DNA of 8,018 nt from Akkermansia sp. (GCA_017555465.1 JAFZGH010000097.1:1-8018); one strand, 5' to 3'. Positions 1 to 6,920 are shown, numbered from the stretch's first letter. Notes: generated from the sequence alone by a model not told the origin. Program-made: numbers and translations.

Positions 1-128
1 TCTATCCCCCGCTGCGCGGGAGATAGAGATAATTTCTGCTGCGCAGAGATAAGTTCCCGGCTGCGCCGGGAGATAATTTCCGCAGCTGTGCTGCGAGAGA
101 ATTTCCCGTCGCTTGCGCGCCGGGAGAT
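1..128. repeat. Array of five short hairpins with conserved linkers
   Basis: Five consecutive GC-rich stem-loops fill this gene-free stretch. Their stem arms are 8-12/16-20, 35-39/43-47, 56-61/65-70, 81-86/90-95 and 105-112/117-124. Loops are TGC, TGC, TGC, TGT and TTGC. The stem sequences differ (CCCGC, TCTGC, CCCGGC, CGCAGC, CCCGTCGC), yet each keeps its complementary partner, with only one mismatch, in the fifth. The linkers between them are similar, close to GAGATAATTTC, and centre-to-centre spacing is about 22-27 bp. The first unit extends into a longer stem (TCTATC at 1-6 with GATAGA at 22-27). The array may continue beyond the left edge of the window. No ORF with recognisable features covers it. 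Function unknown; it could be an intergenic palindromic repeat family or a structured RNA tail. Confidence 0.75.
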
Positions 129-180
129 ATGAAACAAAATAGCCCTGCATTGCGTGGCAATGCAGGGCTATTTGTTTCAT
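129..180 (-). terminator. Intrinsic terminator after the autotransporter gene
   Basis: A nearly perfect inverted repeat: left arm 129-153 and right arm 157-180 around the loop GTG, with a single bulged A. The core CCCTGCATTGC is GC-rich and the outer part is A/T-rich, so the minus-strand RNA ends the stem in UAUUUUGUUUC. It begins 9 bp after the autotransporter stop codon. The near symmetry means it could also stop plus-strand transcription arriving from the hairpin array. Confidence 0.85.
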
Positions 181-188
181 GAATACAA

Positions 189-3100
189 TCAGAAGTCGTA
201 GCGAACACCAATGTTGCCGCGGAATCCGGTGTAGTCGGGGGCTGTGGTGTAGTCAGCATCGGCGTAGAGGGTGGTATGCTGTTCCACGGGGATGGAGACG
301 CCTACACCCAGCTGGTAGCCTGTGCCGGAGCTGTCGGTTCCGTTTACCTTGAAGGTCTTCCCATCGGCAAGGTAGGCTACTTCTGCCTCATTGGTGGCGT
401 CACCGAAGTCCATGGTGATCAAGGCACGGGCTTCTACGACGGCGTTGCGCTCATGCACAGTCTGGTATAGTACGCCTTGGTAGCGTGCACCAAGGGCGAC
501 CTGGCCGTAGGTGAAGTTGTGCTTGCTGTAGGCAAGGCCAGCGTTACCGATGGAGCCTTCTTCATCGTAGCTGTTGATGGTGGCAGAGGTGAAGCTGATG
601 CTTGCCAGGGGCTGGATAATGTGGGTGTAGTCGTAGTTGAGACCCAGGGTGTATCCGAGTTCATAGTACGCAGAGAAGGAGTACCCCTTGGTGTCGCCCT
701 TACCTGTGTATCCTAACACGCTGCGCTCCATGTTGATTTCGTTCATGCCGTAGGTGAAGATGAACATCTGCACCCAGCGTTCTTTCTGGTGGCGGGCAAA
801 GAAGCTCACATACTGGGCATCATGGTCGCCCTGGGCATGGTCGGTGCTGTCGACGCTAAGTTCACCGTAGGAGGTGCTGAAGGAGAGGCCTGTTACGAGG
901 TTGGCGGTGAGATCCAGGTTGATGCCTGCTGTGGCGCCCTTGGTGTCGTAGTCGTAGCCCCATTCGTCGCCACTGCCCTTGGTGGTGGCACTGCCGCTGT
1001 CTGCCTGGGCCCAGGCCTGGATGCCGGCGTATTGCCAGTCAGTGGTGAGGCCGGCATTGGTGCCGCCGCCCATCTGGATGATGCGGTTGCGCAGGTTGCT
1101 CTGCACATCACGCAGACCACGGCGCTGTGAGTCTGCCAGAACTGCAGCGGAGGCTCCTGATGCGGCGGAGAGTACATTCTGGCGGTCTGTAGCGCTGTAA
1201 CGGTTGACGTGGCCTACGTATTCGTTGATAGCGGCCAGCGGAGAATCGGTATCTGTTTGCGAAGAGGCCAGCGCGTCATCGAGGGCTTTCATGGCAGTTC
1301 CACGGTTGCTGGTATTGGAGAGCTCCTGCTTGATGCCAACGGTATCCTTTGTGCCTACAATCTGGATGTTGCCATATGCATCCATCTCCAACTTGGCGCG
1401 CACATAAGACTCGATGTTAATCTGGTCGCGCATGGCATTGTAGTCATACTTGAGCTGATCCCCTGTGCCTTCGAGGACGATGTAGGTCTTTTCTTCCTTT
1501 TCGACATCAAATGCCAGGTTTTCACCATTGACGGTGAGTTTGCTGATGGAGAGACTCTCGTCAGCAAGCGTGCCGGAAACTTCCACACTTTCAACGCCGT
1601 TGACAATGGTTGCAACTGTGCCAGCAGCACCGCCGAAACCGGTGCTGTCTGCCTTATTGACGATGGTGACATTTTCCAGACTGACGACGCCCTCTGTCAG
1701 GAACTGGCCGTCTGTAATGGTTGTGTTTTCTACGTTGCCTCCATCTTTGATGGTGATTTTGTCGTTGGCGCTGACATTGGCACCGCTCAGAACGGCATTG
1801 CTACCGATGATGACATTGTCTGCATTAATGGTGCTTGCGGCCAGTACGCGCTTGCCGTCCTTGGCGGTGTAGATGTTCACATTGTCGGCGGTTACGGCAG
1901 AAAGCTGTGTTGCCCCGTCAACTATCGAGGATGTTCCAATTTCCTTGGCTGTCAGGTTGTACGTTCCCTGCAGATTGATAGAATTTGCTGTCAGTTGGCC
2001 GGTTGCTGCCAGGGAGTCCTTCTTGATGGAGATGGAGCTGCTGGTCGTTGCATTGTCGACAATGACATTGCTCCCAACCTTGATATCTGAATCCGTAAGA
2101 GAGGCAGTGCTTACGCTGCCGGTGCTGGCGGATGTAAAGGCAATGGTGGAGGATTGCTGGATTGCGTTGGCTGAAATGCCGCTTGTTCCAACAGAAACTT
2201 TGCCTGTCAGGGCGGAGGCTCCAGCAACCCCATTGGTGATGGTTACGCCTGCTGCCGTTACGGCATCGGCCTGAATTTCTGCGGCTTTGATGCTGCCGCT
2301 GCCGGTGGCTGTTACGCTGCTGGCAGTGAGGGTCTGGCCAACATTCAGGCTGCCGGCTGTTGCTACGGCGCCTTCAGATGTAAGGTTGTTTGTGACCGTG
2401 ACGCTTGCAGTTGACCCAATGGAAACGCCGTCTGTTCCAGCGCTGATGTCAGTGGATTGTACGGTTGTTTTTCCCTCGATTTCAACACTCTTGCCTTGGA
2501 GCAGGGTTGCGTTGAGTTTACCTGTGCCGGAGATTTCCAGGGTGCCGTCCTCGTTTGCCAGATTTTTCAGCGTGGTGGACTTGTCGCCCGTATTAATCAT
2601 CAGCCAGGAGCCGTTGGTGGCGTCGCCGGTCTTGACGATGCTGGCGTTCTTGGAGAATGTGCCCTTGGAAAGGTCAATCTGGCCGGCATCATCACAATTG
2701 ATTTCCAGTGTTGCCGAGTCTGCAATGTTCACGCTGACATTGGAAAGGTTGCCTGAGTTGGCGGCGTCATACTGGAGTTTGACAGTGCCATTGCCCACGA
2801 TGTTGAGCGTGGGTACAAGGGCCTGCCCGTTGGTATCATTAATGGCGTTGGTCGCGGTGGTGACGGTCAGTGTGGTGCCAGCGGCAGCGCCAAAGCCCAT
2901 GGCTATATTCGAGGCGAGATTTTCGGGGTTGAGCGCGGTTTCGACTGTATTGCTGAAAACAACATCCTCCGTGGTGTAGATGATGCCATCGCCACCCAGG
3001 TACTGTACTTTCTGGGTAGAATCGAAAGTGCCGCCGTAGGCGCCGTTTTTCATATCCTGGATGCTGGCGAGGCCGGTGATTCTCCATCCTTGTTCGGTGC

Positions 3101-3839
3101 CTTGCATCAATAAAGATGATTCGAGTGAGGCACCCATGCCATTAATGAAGGCCAGACTGTTGGTATAGTCGCCATATTCTCCGGCACTGAAGAACTTCTC
3201 CGGCATGGCGTAGTCCAAATCATCAATGGGCTTGATTGTGGTAATCTTGCCGCCTTCTTCGCGCTGTATCGTGCCGGAAGCGAGGCTCAACGTGCCTGTG
3301 TCAGCGTTGTATGCCAGATGAATGGTAACGTTCTCAATGTGTTCCCACTTCCAGTCCTTGGCAAATTTGGTGAGGTGAATGGTTTTGGATTCGTCTTCTT
3401 TGTTATCCAGAACAATTACGAGGTTGCCATCTGGAGCCACCAGAAGATTGAACCCAGCAAAGGTCCCATCCTGGTCGCCTGTTTCCATTTCCCATTTTGT
3501 ATGATTGGTCGTGGTAACCTCCACGAATCCACGGCTCAGAATGCGGGAGGTGGCAGTCTCTCTGAATTCATCATCCGGGCCACTTTCCGGTGCAAGATCG
3601 GACGCGTTAATGGTTAACACCCAGCTTTGGCTGTTAGCGTCTTGAAGCGGGTGGAAAAGGCTTGATTCATGAACAATATTGTTGACGGAATCCCACTCTG
3701 TACAGACAATGGTTGCATGTTTTTCCGTCACATATAACCCACCGTATTCTGCGGGGGCAGCCTGGGTTGTGGCAGAGGAGACGAGGGCAACTGCGGCCAG
3801 CAGAGCAGTGCGAAGGCCCAATGGAAGATGAGGTTTCAT
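189..3839 (-). CDS. Large autotransporter (type Va) surface protein, 1216 aa
   Basis: Predicted outer-membrane autotransporter. Residues 1-27 are a signal peptide (basic start, hydrophobic LLAAVALV, likely cleavage after TQA). Residues of about 30-300 form a mixed region with many Trp and Thr that I cannot assign to a family. Residues of about 300-860 are a low-complexity passenger rich in Ser, Thr, Ala, Val and Gly with alternating beta-strand character, as expected for a beta-helix. Residues of about 928-1216 look like the autotransporter beta-barrel, with aromatic-flanked alternating strands and a final ...GVRYDF ending in Phe, the usual outer-membrane protein signal. The frame stays open upstream to 3953, but the ATG at 3839 is chosen because the signal peptide follows it and the promoter lies just upstream. 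No clear Shine-Dalgarno is visible. Ligand and role (adhesin, glycan binding) cannot be read from the sequence; no protease motif was recognised. Confidence 0.88.
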   Translation of the reverse strand: MKPHLPLGLRTALLAAVALVSSATTQAAPAEYGGLYVTEKHATIVCTEWDSVNNIVHESSLFHPLQDANSQSWVLTINASDLAPESGPDDEFRETATSRILSRGFVEVTTTNHTKWEMETGDQDGTFAGFNLLVAPDGNLVIVLDNKEDESKTIHLTKFAKDWKWEHIENVTIHLAYNADTGTLSLASGTIQREEGGKITTIKPIDDLDYAMPEKFFSAGEYGDYTNSLAFINGMGASLESSLLMQGTEQGWRITGLASIQDMKNGAYGGTFDSTQKVQYLGGDGIIYTTEDVVFSNTVETALNPENLASNIAMGFGAAAGTTLTVTTATNAINDTNGQALVPTLNIVGNGTVKLQYDAANSGNLSNVSVNIADSATLEINCDDAGQIDLSKGTFSKNASIVKTGDATNGSWLMINTGDKSTTLKNLANEDGTLEISGTGKLNATLLQGKSVEIEGKTTVQSTDISAGTDGVSIGSTASVTVTNNLTSEGAVATAGSLNVGQTLTASSVTATGSGSIKAAEIQADAVTAAGVTITNGVAGASALTGKVSVGTSGISANAIQQSSTIAFTSASTGSVSTASLTDSDIKVGSNVIVDNATTSSSISIKKDSLAATGQLTANSINLQGTYNLTAKEIGTSSIVDGATQLSAVTADNVNIYTAKDGKRVLAASTINADNVIIGSNAVLSGANVSANDKITIKDGGNVENTTITDGQFLTEGVVSLENVTIVNKADSTGFGGAAGTVATIVNGVESVEVSGTLADESLSISKLTVNGENLAFDVEKEEKTYIVLEGTGDQLKYDYNAMRDQINIESYVRAKLEMDAYGNIQIVGTKDTVGIKQELSNTSNRGTAMKALDDALASSQTDTDSPLAAINEYVGHVNRYSATDRQNVLSAASGASAAVLADSQRRGLRDVQSNLRNRIIQMGGGTNAGLTTDWQYAGIQAWAQADSGSATTKGSGDEWGYDYDTKGATAGINLDLTANLVTGLSFSTSYGELSVDSTDHAQGDHDAQYVSFFARHQKERWVQMFIFTYGMNEINMERSVLGYTGKGDTKGYSFSAYYELGYTLGLNYDYTHIIQPLASISFTSATINSYDEEGSIGNAGLAYSKHNFTYGQVALGARYQGVLYQTVHERNAVVEARALITMDFGDATNEAEVAYLADGKTFKVNGTDSSGTGYQLGVGVSIPVEQHTTLYADADYTTAPDYTGFRGNIGVRYDF

Positions 3840-3888
3840 GGTTTTATTGGTAAAATAAGAAAGTGAAAGACGAAAATGTTCACTACTT

Positions 3889-3917
3889 ACTCTACCAAAG
3901 CCCTTGTGGGTTGGCAA
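3889..3917 (-). promoter_or_regulatory. Sigma70-type promoter for the autotransporter gene
   Basis: On the minus strand TTGCCA (3917-3912), a 17-bp spacer, then TAGAGT (3894-3889). The -35 matches consensus at 5 of 6 positions and the -10 at 4 of 6. The predicted transcript start is near 3882, giving a leader of about 43 nt. The spacer contains an imperfect dyad (CCAACCC/GGG..TTGG) that could be an operator, though this is speculative. Confidence 0.55.
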
Positions 3918-3920
3918 GGT

Positions 3921-3967
3921 AAAAAATGCGAACTCGCTTGAAAAACTGAACAATCAAGAATCAAGCG
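3921..3967 (-). terminator. Weak terminator candidate at the end of rsmE
   Basis: On the minus strand CGCTTGA (3967-3961) pairs perfectly with TCAAGCG (3941-3935) around a 19-nt loop, and a T6 run follows at 3926-3921, eight bases after the stem. The 5' arm lies in the last codons of rsmE. The large loop and displaced T-tract make this a poor intrinsic terminator, so some readthrough into the autotransporter gene is possible. Confidence 0.3.
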
Positions 3968-4697
3968 CATATCGCGCTGCTGCTACGGCCAGGAAAACGG
4001 CAGTTTCAACGCGCAGGATGATGGGCCCCAGGCTGGTCGGGGCGTAGCCTGCGGCTTCGCCTGCGGCGTATTCGGCTGGGGAGAAGTCGCCCTCCGGGCC
4101 GATGAGGAGCACGCATTCCTGCATTCCGGCGGTGCGGGCGGTTTCCAGCAGCAGGCGCAGCGGGCGGGCATGCGGTACAATGGCGCACTGGAGCTTGAGC
4201 GCGGGTAAGTCGGTGCGCTGCAGGAAGGTGGTGTAGCTCTGTGGTGTTTCAACCACGGGCAGAGTGTTGACACCGCACTGCTTGCAGGCTTCCAGCACGG
4301 TGCGGCTCCATTTGGCTGTTTTGGCAGCCGCGTCTCTGGCATCGATGCGCACGATGGTGCGCTCTGTGATGAGGGGGATGATGCGTTGCACGCCCATTTC
4401 TACGGCTTTCTGGACGATGAGATCCATGTTGGCGCCTTTGGGAATGGCCAGGGCCAGGGTGATGCCTGCCACCGGGGGCATGGGGGGCAGGGGGCGCAAA
4501 TCGGCCAGACTCAGGTGGGTATTGCCGTTGGTGGCGGCGATACGCCCCACGGCTGCCTGGCCGCTGCCGTTGAATACCTCGCATTCATCCCCTGTGCGCA
4601 GACGCATGACCTTGAGAGCGTGTTTTGCCTCTTCACCCTCGATTTCGAGGGTGGAACCGGCTGTCAGAACAGCTCCCGGAGCGTAGCATCTGTGCAT
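3954..4697 (-). CDS. rsmE: 16S rRNA (uracil1498-N3)-methyltransferase RsmE
   Basis: SPOUT-family methyltransferase that uses S-adenosylmethionine to methylate N3 of U1498 in 16S rRNA of the 30S subunit. Its 247 aa are normal for the family. An N-terminal PUA-like part contains HALKVMRLRTGDE (residues 26-38). The C-terminal knotted domain shows PKGANMDLIVQKAVEMGV (86-103), the ITERTIVR segment (110-117), KWSRTVLEACKQCG (129-142), LLIGPEGDFSPAE (197-209) and SLGPIILRVETA (222-233). Two family positions differ from what I expect: GPEGG reads GPEGD, and the Arg of LGPRILR is Ile. It is third in the operon, 20 bp after the dnaJ stop; no Shine-Dalgarno precedes the ATG (the upstream bases are C-rich), so translation may depend on coupling or SD-independent initiation. 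rsmE next to heat-shock genes is a known arrangement in other bacteria. Confidence 0.93.
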   Translation of the reverse strand: MHRCYAPGAVLTAGSTLEIEGEEAKHALKVMRLRTGDECEVFNGSGQAAVGRIAATNGNTHLSLADLRPLPPMPPVAGITLALAIPKGANMDLIVQKAVEMGVQRIIPLITERTIVRIDARDAAAKTAKWSRTVLEACKQCGVNTLPVVETPQSYTTFLQRTDLPALKLQCAIVPHARPLRLLLETARTAGMQECVLLIGPEGDFSPAEYAAGEAAGYAPTSLGPIILRVETAVFLAVAAARYALDS

Positions 4698-4717
4698 GGG
4701 GTGGGATGGGTATGGGG

Positions 4718-5860
4718 TTATTTCAGGAAACGCGCGGCGCGTTTGCGGAAGTCTGCTACCTCGGGCTGATTGCTCTCTCTGAGTTCCTTGCCGAATGCTT
4801 TGAGGGCTTTTTCCTGGGAGGAGGAGAGTTTGGTCGGGGTTTCGACCGTAACTTCGACCATGAGATCACCGGTGCCGGTTCCTTTGAGACTGGGCATGCC
4901 CTTGCCGCGCAGGCGGAAGATGGTGTTGCTCTGGGTGCCGGCGGGCAATTTGAGCTTGGCGGGGCCATCCAGCGTGGGCACAGTCATTTCACCGCCCAGG
5001 ACTGCATCGATGAAGGGTACAGGCATGCTGCAGTGCAGATCCATGCCGTCACGGGTGAAGATATCGTGCGGCTTGACTTCGATGAAGACGTAAAGGTCCC
5101 CGGTTTCTCCTCCGTTGGTGCCGGCATCGCCATTGCCGGTGGAGCGCAGCTTGGTGCCGGTGTTGACCCCGGCTGGGACGCGAAGGGAGATTTTGACATC
5201 CTTGTGTATGCGGCCTTCGCCGTGGCACTTGGAGCATGGGTTGCTGATGGTCTGGCCTGCGCCGCGGCAGGTGGGACAGGTGCTTTGCTGCACAAAGAAG
5301 CCGCTCTGGCGGGTGACCACGCCGGTGCCGTGGCAGGTGGAGCAGGTCTGGAAGCCGGCGCGGCCGTCCTTGGAGCCGGTGGCGCCGCATTCTTCGCAGG
5401 GGACGAGGCGTTCCACTTCAAGGGTCTTGGTGCAGCCCTCTGCTGCTTCTTCGAGAGTGATTTCCAGATCGGTGCGCAGGTCTGAACCGGGGCGGCGCGG
5501 GTCAGCCTTGCGGCGGGCGCTTCCGCCCATGCCGCCAAAGCCGCCGAATGCGCTGCCGAATATCTGCGAGAAGAGGTCGGAGGGGTCGGTGAATCCACCG
5601 AAACCACCCATGCCGCCGGGGCCGCCCATGCCGCCATTTTTGAATGCCTCGTGCCCCATGCGGTCGTAAGCAGCGCGTTTGTCGGCATCGCTCAGCACTT
5701 CGTAGGCCTCACCCAGTTCCTTGAACTTTTCTTCCGCTTCCTTGTTGTCGGGGTTGCGGTCGGGGTGGTATTTCATGGCCAGTTTGCGGTAGGCCTTTTT
5801 GATGGTGGCATCGTCTGCATTGCGGTCGATACCTAACACCTCATAGTAATCCTGTGACAT
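4718..5860 (-). CDS. dnaJ: Chaperone protein DnaJ (type I Hsp40)
   Basis: Cytoplasmic co-chaperone that delivers unfolded clients to DnaK and stimulates its ATPase. All type I parts are present in 380 aa: the J domain at residues 4-70 with the essential HPD at 32-34; a Gly/Phe/Met-rich linker at about 76-115; four CxxCxGxG zinc-binding repeats starting at Cys155, Cys173, Cys195 and Cys209; and C-terminal substrate-binding beta domains to about 345. All eight zinc cysteines are intact. The start matches the usual DnaJ N-terminus (SQDYYEVLG). It lies 21 bp downstream of grpE and 20 bp upstream of rsmE, so the three are almost certainly cotranscribed. The bases before the ATG carry no Shine-Dalgarno. 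dnaK itself is not in this window. Confidence 0.98.
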   Translation of the reverse strand: MSQDYYEVLGIDRNADDATIKKAYRKLAMKYHPDRNPDNKEAEEKFKELGEAYEVLSDADKRAAYDRMGHEAFKNGGMGGPGGMGGFGGFTDPSDLFSQIFGSAFGGFGGMGGSARRKADPRRPGSDLRTDLEITLEEAAEGCTKTLEVERLVPCEECGATGSKDGRAGFQTCSTCHGTGVVTRQSGFFVQQSTCPTCRGAGQTISNPCSKCHGEGRIHKDVKISLRVPAGVNTGTKLRSTGNGDAGTNGGETGDLYVFIEVKPHDIFTRDGMDLHCSMPVPFIDAVLGGEMTVPTLDGPAKLKLPAGTQSNTIFRLRGKGMPSLKGTGTGDLMVEVTVETPTKLSSSQEKALKAFGKELRESNQPEVADFRKRAARFLK

Positions 5861-5881
5861 GGCGTCGATTGGGTAAGTTGT

Positions 5882-6430
5882 TTATGCCTTTTGTTCAGCA
5901 GCTTCTTCCTTTGCTGCGGCGGTCACCACGTTGACCGGGCGCAGCAGGCGGCCGCGCAGATTGTAGCCGCGGCGCAGGATGCGGATGATGGTGCCTTCCG
6001 GCTGGTCGCTGGGTTCGCTCATGATGGCTTCGTGCACATTGTGGTCGAATTCCTGCCCCGGTGCAGCGTCGATGGCTTCGACTCCCTGGGCGGCCAGGAA
6101 ATCTGCCAGCTGCTTCTGCACCATGCTCATGCCGATGTAAATCATGGAATCGGTGCCCTGCTGGGCTGCCATCTGCATGCCCATTTCAAAATTGTCAATC
6201 ACCGGCAGCAGTTCCTCCAGCAGACTGCGGTTGGCGTATTTGGTGAATTCTTCACGGTCTTTGACGCAGCGCTTGCGGTAGTTATCGTATTCTGCAGCGG
6301 TGCGCAGAGCCATTTCGCGCCATTTGGAGAGTTCGTCGACTTCCTGCTGAGTTTCTTCCTCTGCAGTCTGGGTTTCCGGTGTTTCGAGGTTTTCTTCTTC
6401 GGGTGTGGGTTTGGTTTCTTCTTCGCTCAT
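5882..6430 (-). CDS. grpE: Nucleotide exchange factor GrpE
   Basis: GrpE releases ADP from DnaK and resets the chaperone cycle; it acts as a cytoplasmic dimer. From the ATG at 6430 the product is 182 aa, a normal length. Residues 1-35 are a disordered acidic tail rich in Glu, Thr and Pro. Residues of about 36-75 form the long helix (ALRTAAEYDNYRKR). The C-terminal beta domain carries the family signature from FDHNVHEAIM (129-138) through GTIIRILRRGYNLRGRLLRPVNV (146-168). The frame stays open further upstream to 6715, but that part crosses the terminator of the neighbouring gene and the grpE promoter and has no GrpE character, so the later ATG is right. It is first in the grpE-dnaJ-rsmE operon, and its promoter suggests a leaderless transcript. 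Confidence 0.96.
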   Translation of the reverse strand: MSEEETKPTPEEENLETPETQTAEEETQQEVDELSKWREMALRTAAEYDNYRKRCVKDREEFTKYANRSLLEELLPVIDNFEMGMQMAAQQGTDSMIYIGMSMVQKQLADFLAAQGVEAIDAAPGQEFDHNVHEAIMSEPSDQPEGTIIRILRRGYNLRGRLLRPVNVVTAAAKEEAAEQKA

Positions 6431-6436
6431 GCCGTT

Positions 6437-6465
6437 ATCATACGCTATCCCGGGCATGCGGTCAA
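6437..6465 (-). promoter_or_regulatory. Strong sigma70-type promoter for grpE-dnaJ-rsmE
   Basis: On the minus strand TTGACC (6465-6460), a 17-bp spacer, then TATGAT (6442-6437). Each hexamer matches consensus at 5 of 6 positions. Only six bases separate the -10 from the grpE ATG, so a normal start-site distance places transcription initiation at or within a base or two of the ATG. I see no CIRCE-type inverted repeat (TTAGCACTC-N9-GAGTGCTAA) here, so HrcA control is not supported. Confidence 0.75.
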
Positions 6466-6509
6466 CCCCTCGCGCGTGACAGTATGCGTGTGGGATTGGG
6501 AAAACGAAA

Positions 6510-6533
6510 ATACCGCAGCGGATGCTGCGGTAT
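6510..6533 (-). terminator. Intrinsic terminator of the 75-aa gene
   Basis: A perfect 10-bp stem, ATACCGCAGC (6510-6519) with GCTGCGGTAT (6524-6533), closed by a four-base loop. On the minus strand it is followed by TTTCGTTTT. It lies 27 bp after the stop codon at 6561 and separates this transcription unit from the grpE promoter. Confidence 0.88.
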
Positions 6534-6560
6534 GAAAAGGGGGAGGGGATTGCGCTTTTA

Positions 6561-6788
6561 TCAGGCGGCGATGCCGAAATGGCGCTGGATATCCTCAAAG
6601 ATGCGGTCGCGGAGACGACGCGCGCGCTCAATGTTGCGGGTCTTGAGCGAGAAGCGCAGGCGTTCGGCCGTTGCGTCGGGCTTGTGCACGGTGACGTGGC
6701 ACCACCACACACCACGGTTGTTCCACAGGTGGTGGTTAAGGTTGTCGTCGTTGATACGAAGCGCGATCTTAGTCTGTTGCGGGGTCAT
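6561..6788 (-). CDS. Small basic protein resembling a lone integrase arm-type DNA-binding domain
   Basis: Hypothetical protein of 75 aa. Residues 26-67 (GVWWCHVTV... RLRFSLKTRNIERARRLRD) follow the pattern of the N-terminal arm-binding domain of tyrosine recombinases: a short beta sheet with aromatic and basic residues, an 'SLxTRxxxxARxxRD' turn, then an amphipathic basic helix. There is no catalytic domain in any frame nearby, so this is either a stand-alone DNA-binding protein or a domesticated remnant. The ATG at 6788 is preceded by AGAGAGA about 13 bp upstream, the only SD-like tract among the genes here. It lies 155 bp downstream of rpmB on the same strand and ends at a strong terminator, supporting a real gene. 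No clear promoter of its own was found, so it may be cotranscribed with rpmB. The similarity is judged by eye. Confidence 0.7.
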   Translation of the reverse strand: MTPQQTKIALRINDDNLNHHLWNNRGVWWCHVTVHKPDATAERLRFSLKTRNIERARRLRDRIFEDIQRHFGIAA

Positions 6789-6871
6789 TTTCGTAAATTA
6801 TCTCTCTGAAATACAGACAGTAGTGGTGAAACTTCTGCCGATGGTGTCCGCGTTCGTTTCTGAACCTCCGT

Positions 6872-6920
6872 GCGGTACCACCGGGTCCGGGTTTTGTCAG
6901 TAGACACCGGGGGTAACCGC
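6872..6920. other. Long imperfect stem-loop in the rpmB to 75-aa ORF spacer
   Basis: The 155-bp spacer 6789-6943 holds no convincing gene. Within it GCGGTACC (6872-6879) pairs with GGTAACCGC (6912-6920, one bulge). Inside that, CCGGGT (6881-6886) can pair with ACACCGG (6904-6910, one bulge), and TGTC-AGTA-GACA (6895-6906) is an alternative inner hairpin. A T6 run lies before it on the minus strand, not after, so it is not a normal terminator for rpmB. It would sit in the leader of the 75-aa gene if that is read through from rpmB. Confidence 0.45.

Noticed and set aside
1..128. CRISPR array
   Set aside because: There is no constant repeat of 23-37 bp and no unique spacers of similar length; the recurring part is a linker of about 11 bp and each unit is itself a hairpin.
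1209..2090. 293-codon open frame on the plus strand inside the autotransporter gene
   Set aside because: It is antisense to the passenger, whose biased Ser/Thr/Ala/Val codons remove stops on the opposite strand. The product is Cys/Asp-rich with no recognisable domain, and no promoter or start signal was seen.
2287..2979. 230-codon plus-strand frame rich in Val/Leu/Ser/Pro
   Set aside because: Same cause: a shadow of the low-complexity passenger on the other strand.
3896..3915. Hairpin in the autotransporter promoter spacer as a terminator for rsmE
   Set aside because: The stem is short and bulged and no T-tract follows it on the minus strand; the T6 run lies upstream of it.
3840..3953. 38-codon N-terminal extension of the autotransporter
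   Set aside because: It would place extra residues before a good signal peptide and covers the predicted promoter. The ATG at 3839 is the natural start.
4625..5485. 286-codon plus-strand frame opposite dnaJ
   Set aside because: A Gly/Ala-rich shadow of the dnaJ Gly/Phe and zinc-repeat coding; the minus strand encodes an intact DnaJ.
6431..6715. 95-codon N-terminal extension of GrpE
   Set aside because: It crosses the terminator hairpin at 6510-6533 and the grpE promoter, overlaps the 75-aa gene in another frame, and has no GrpE similarity.
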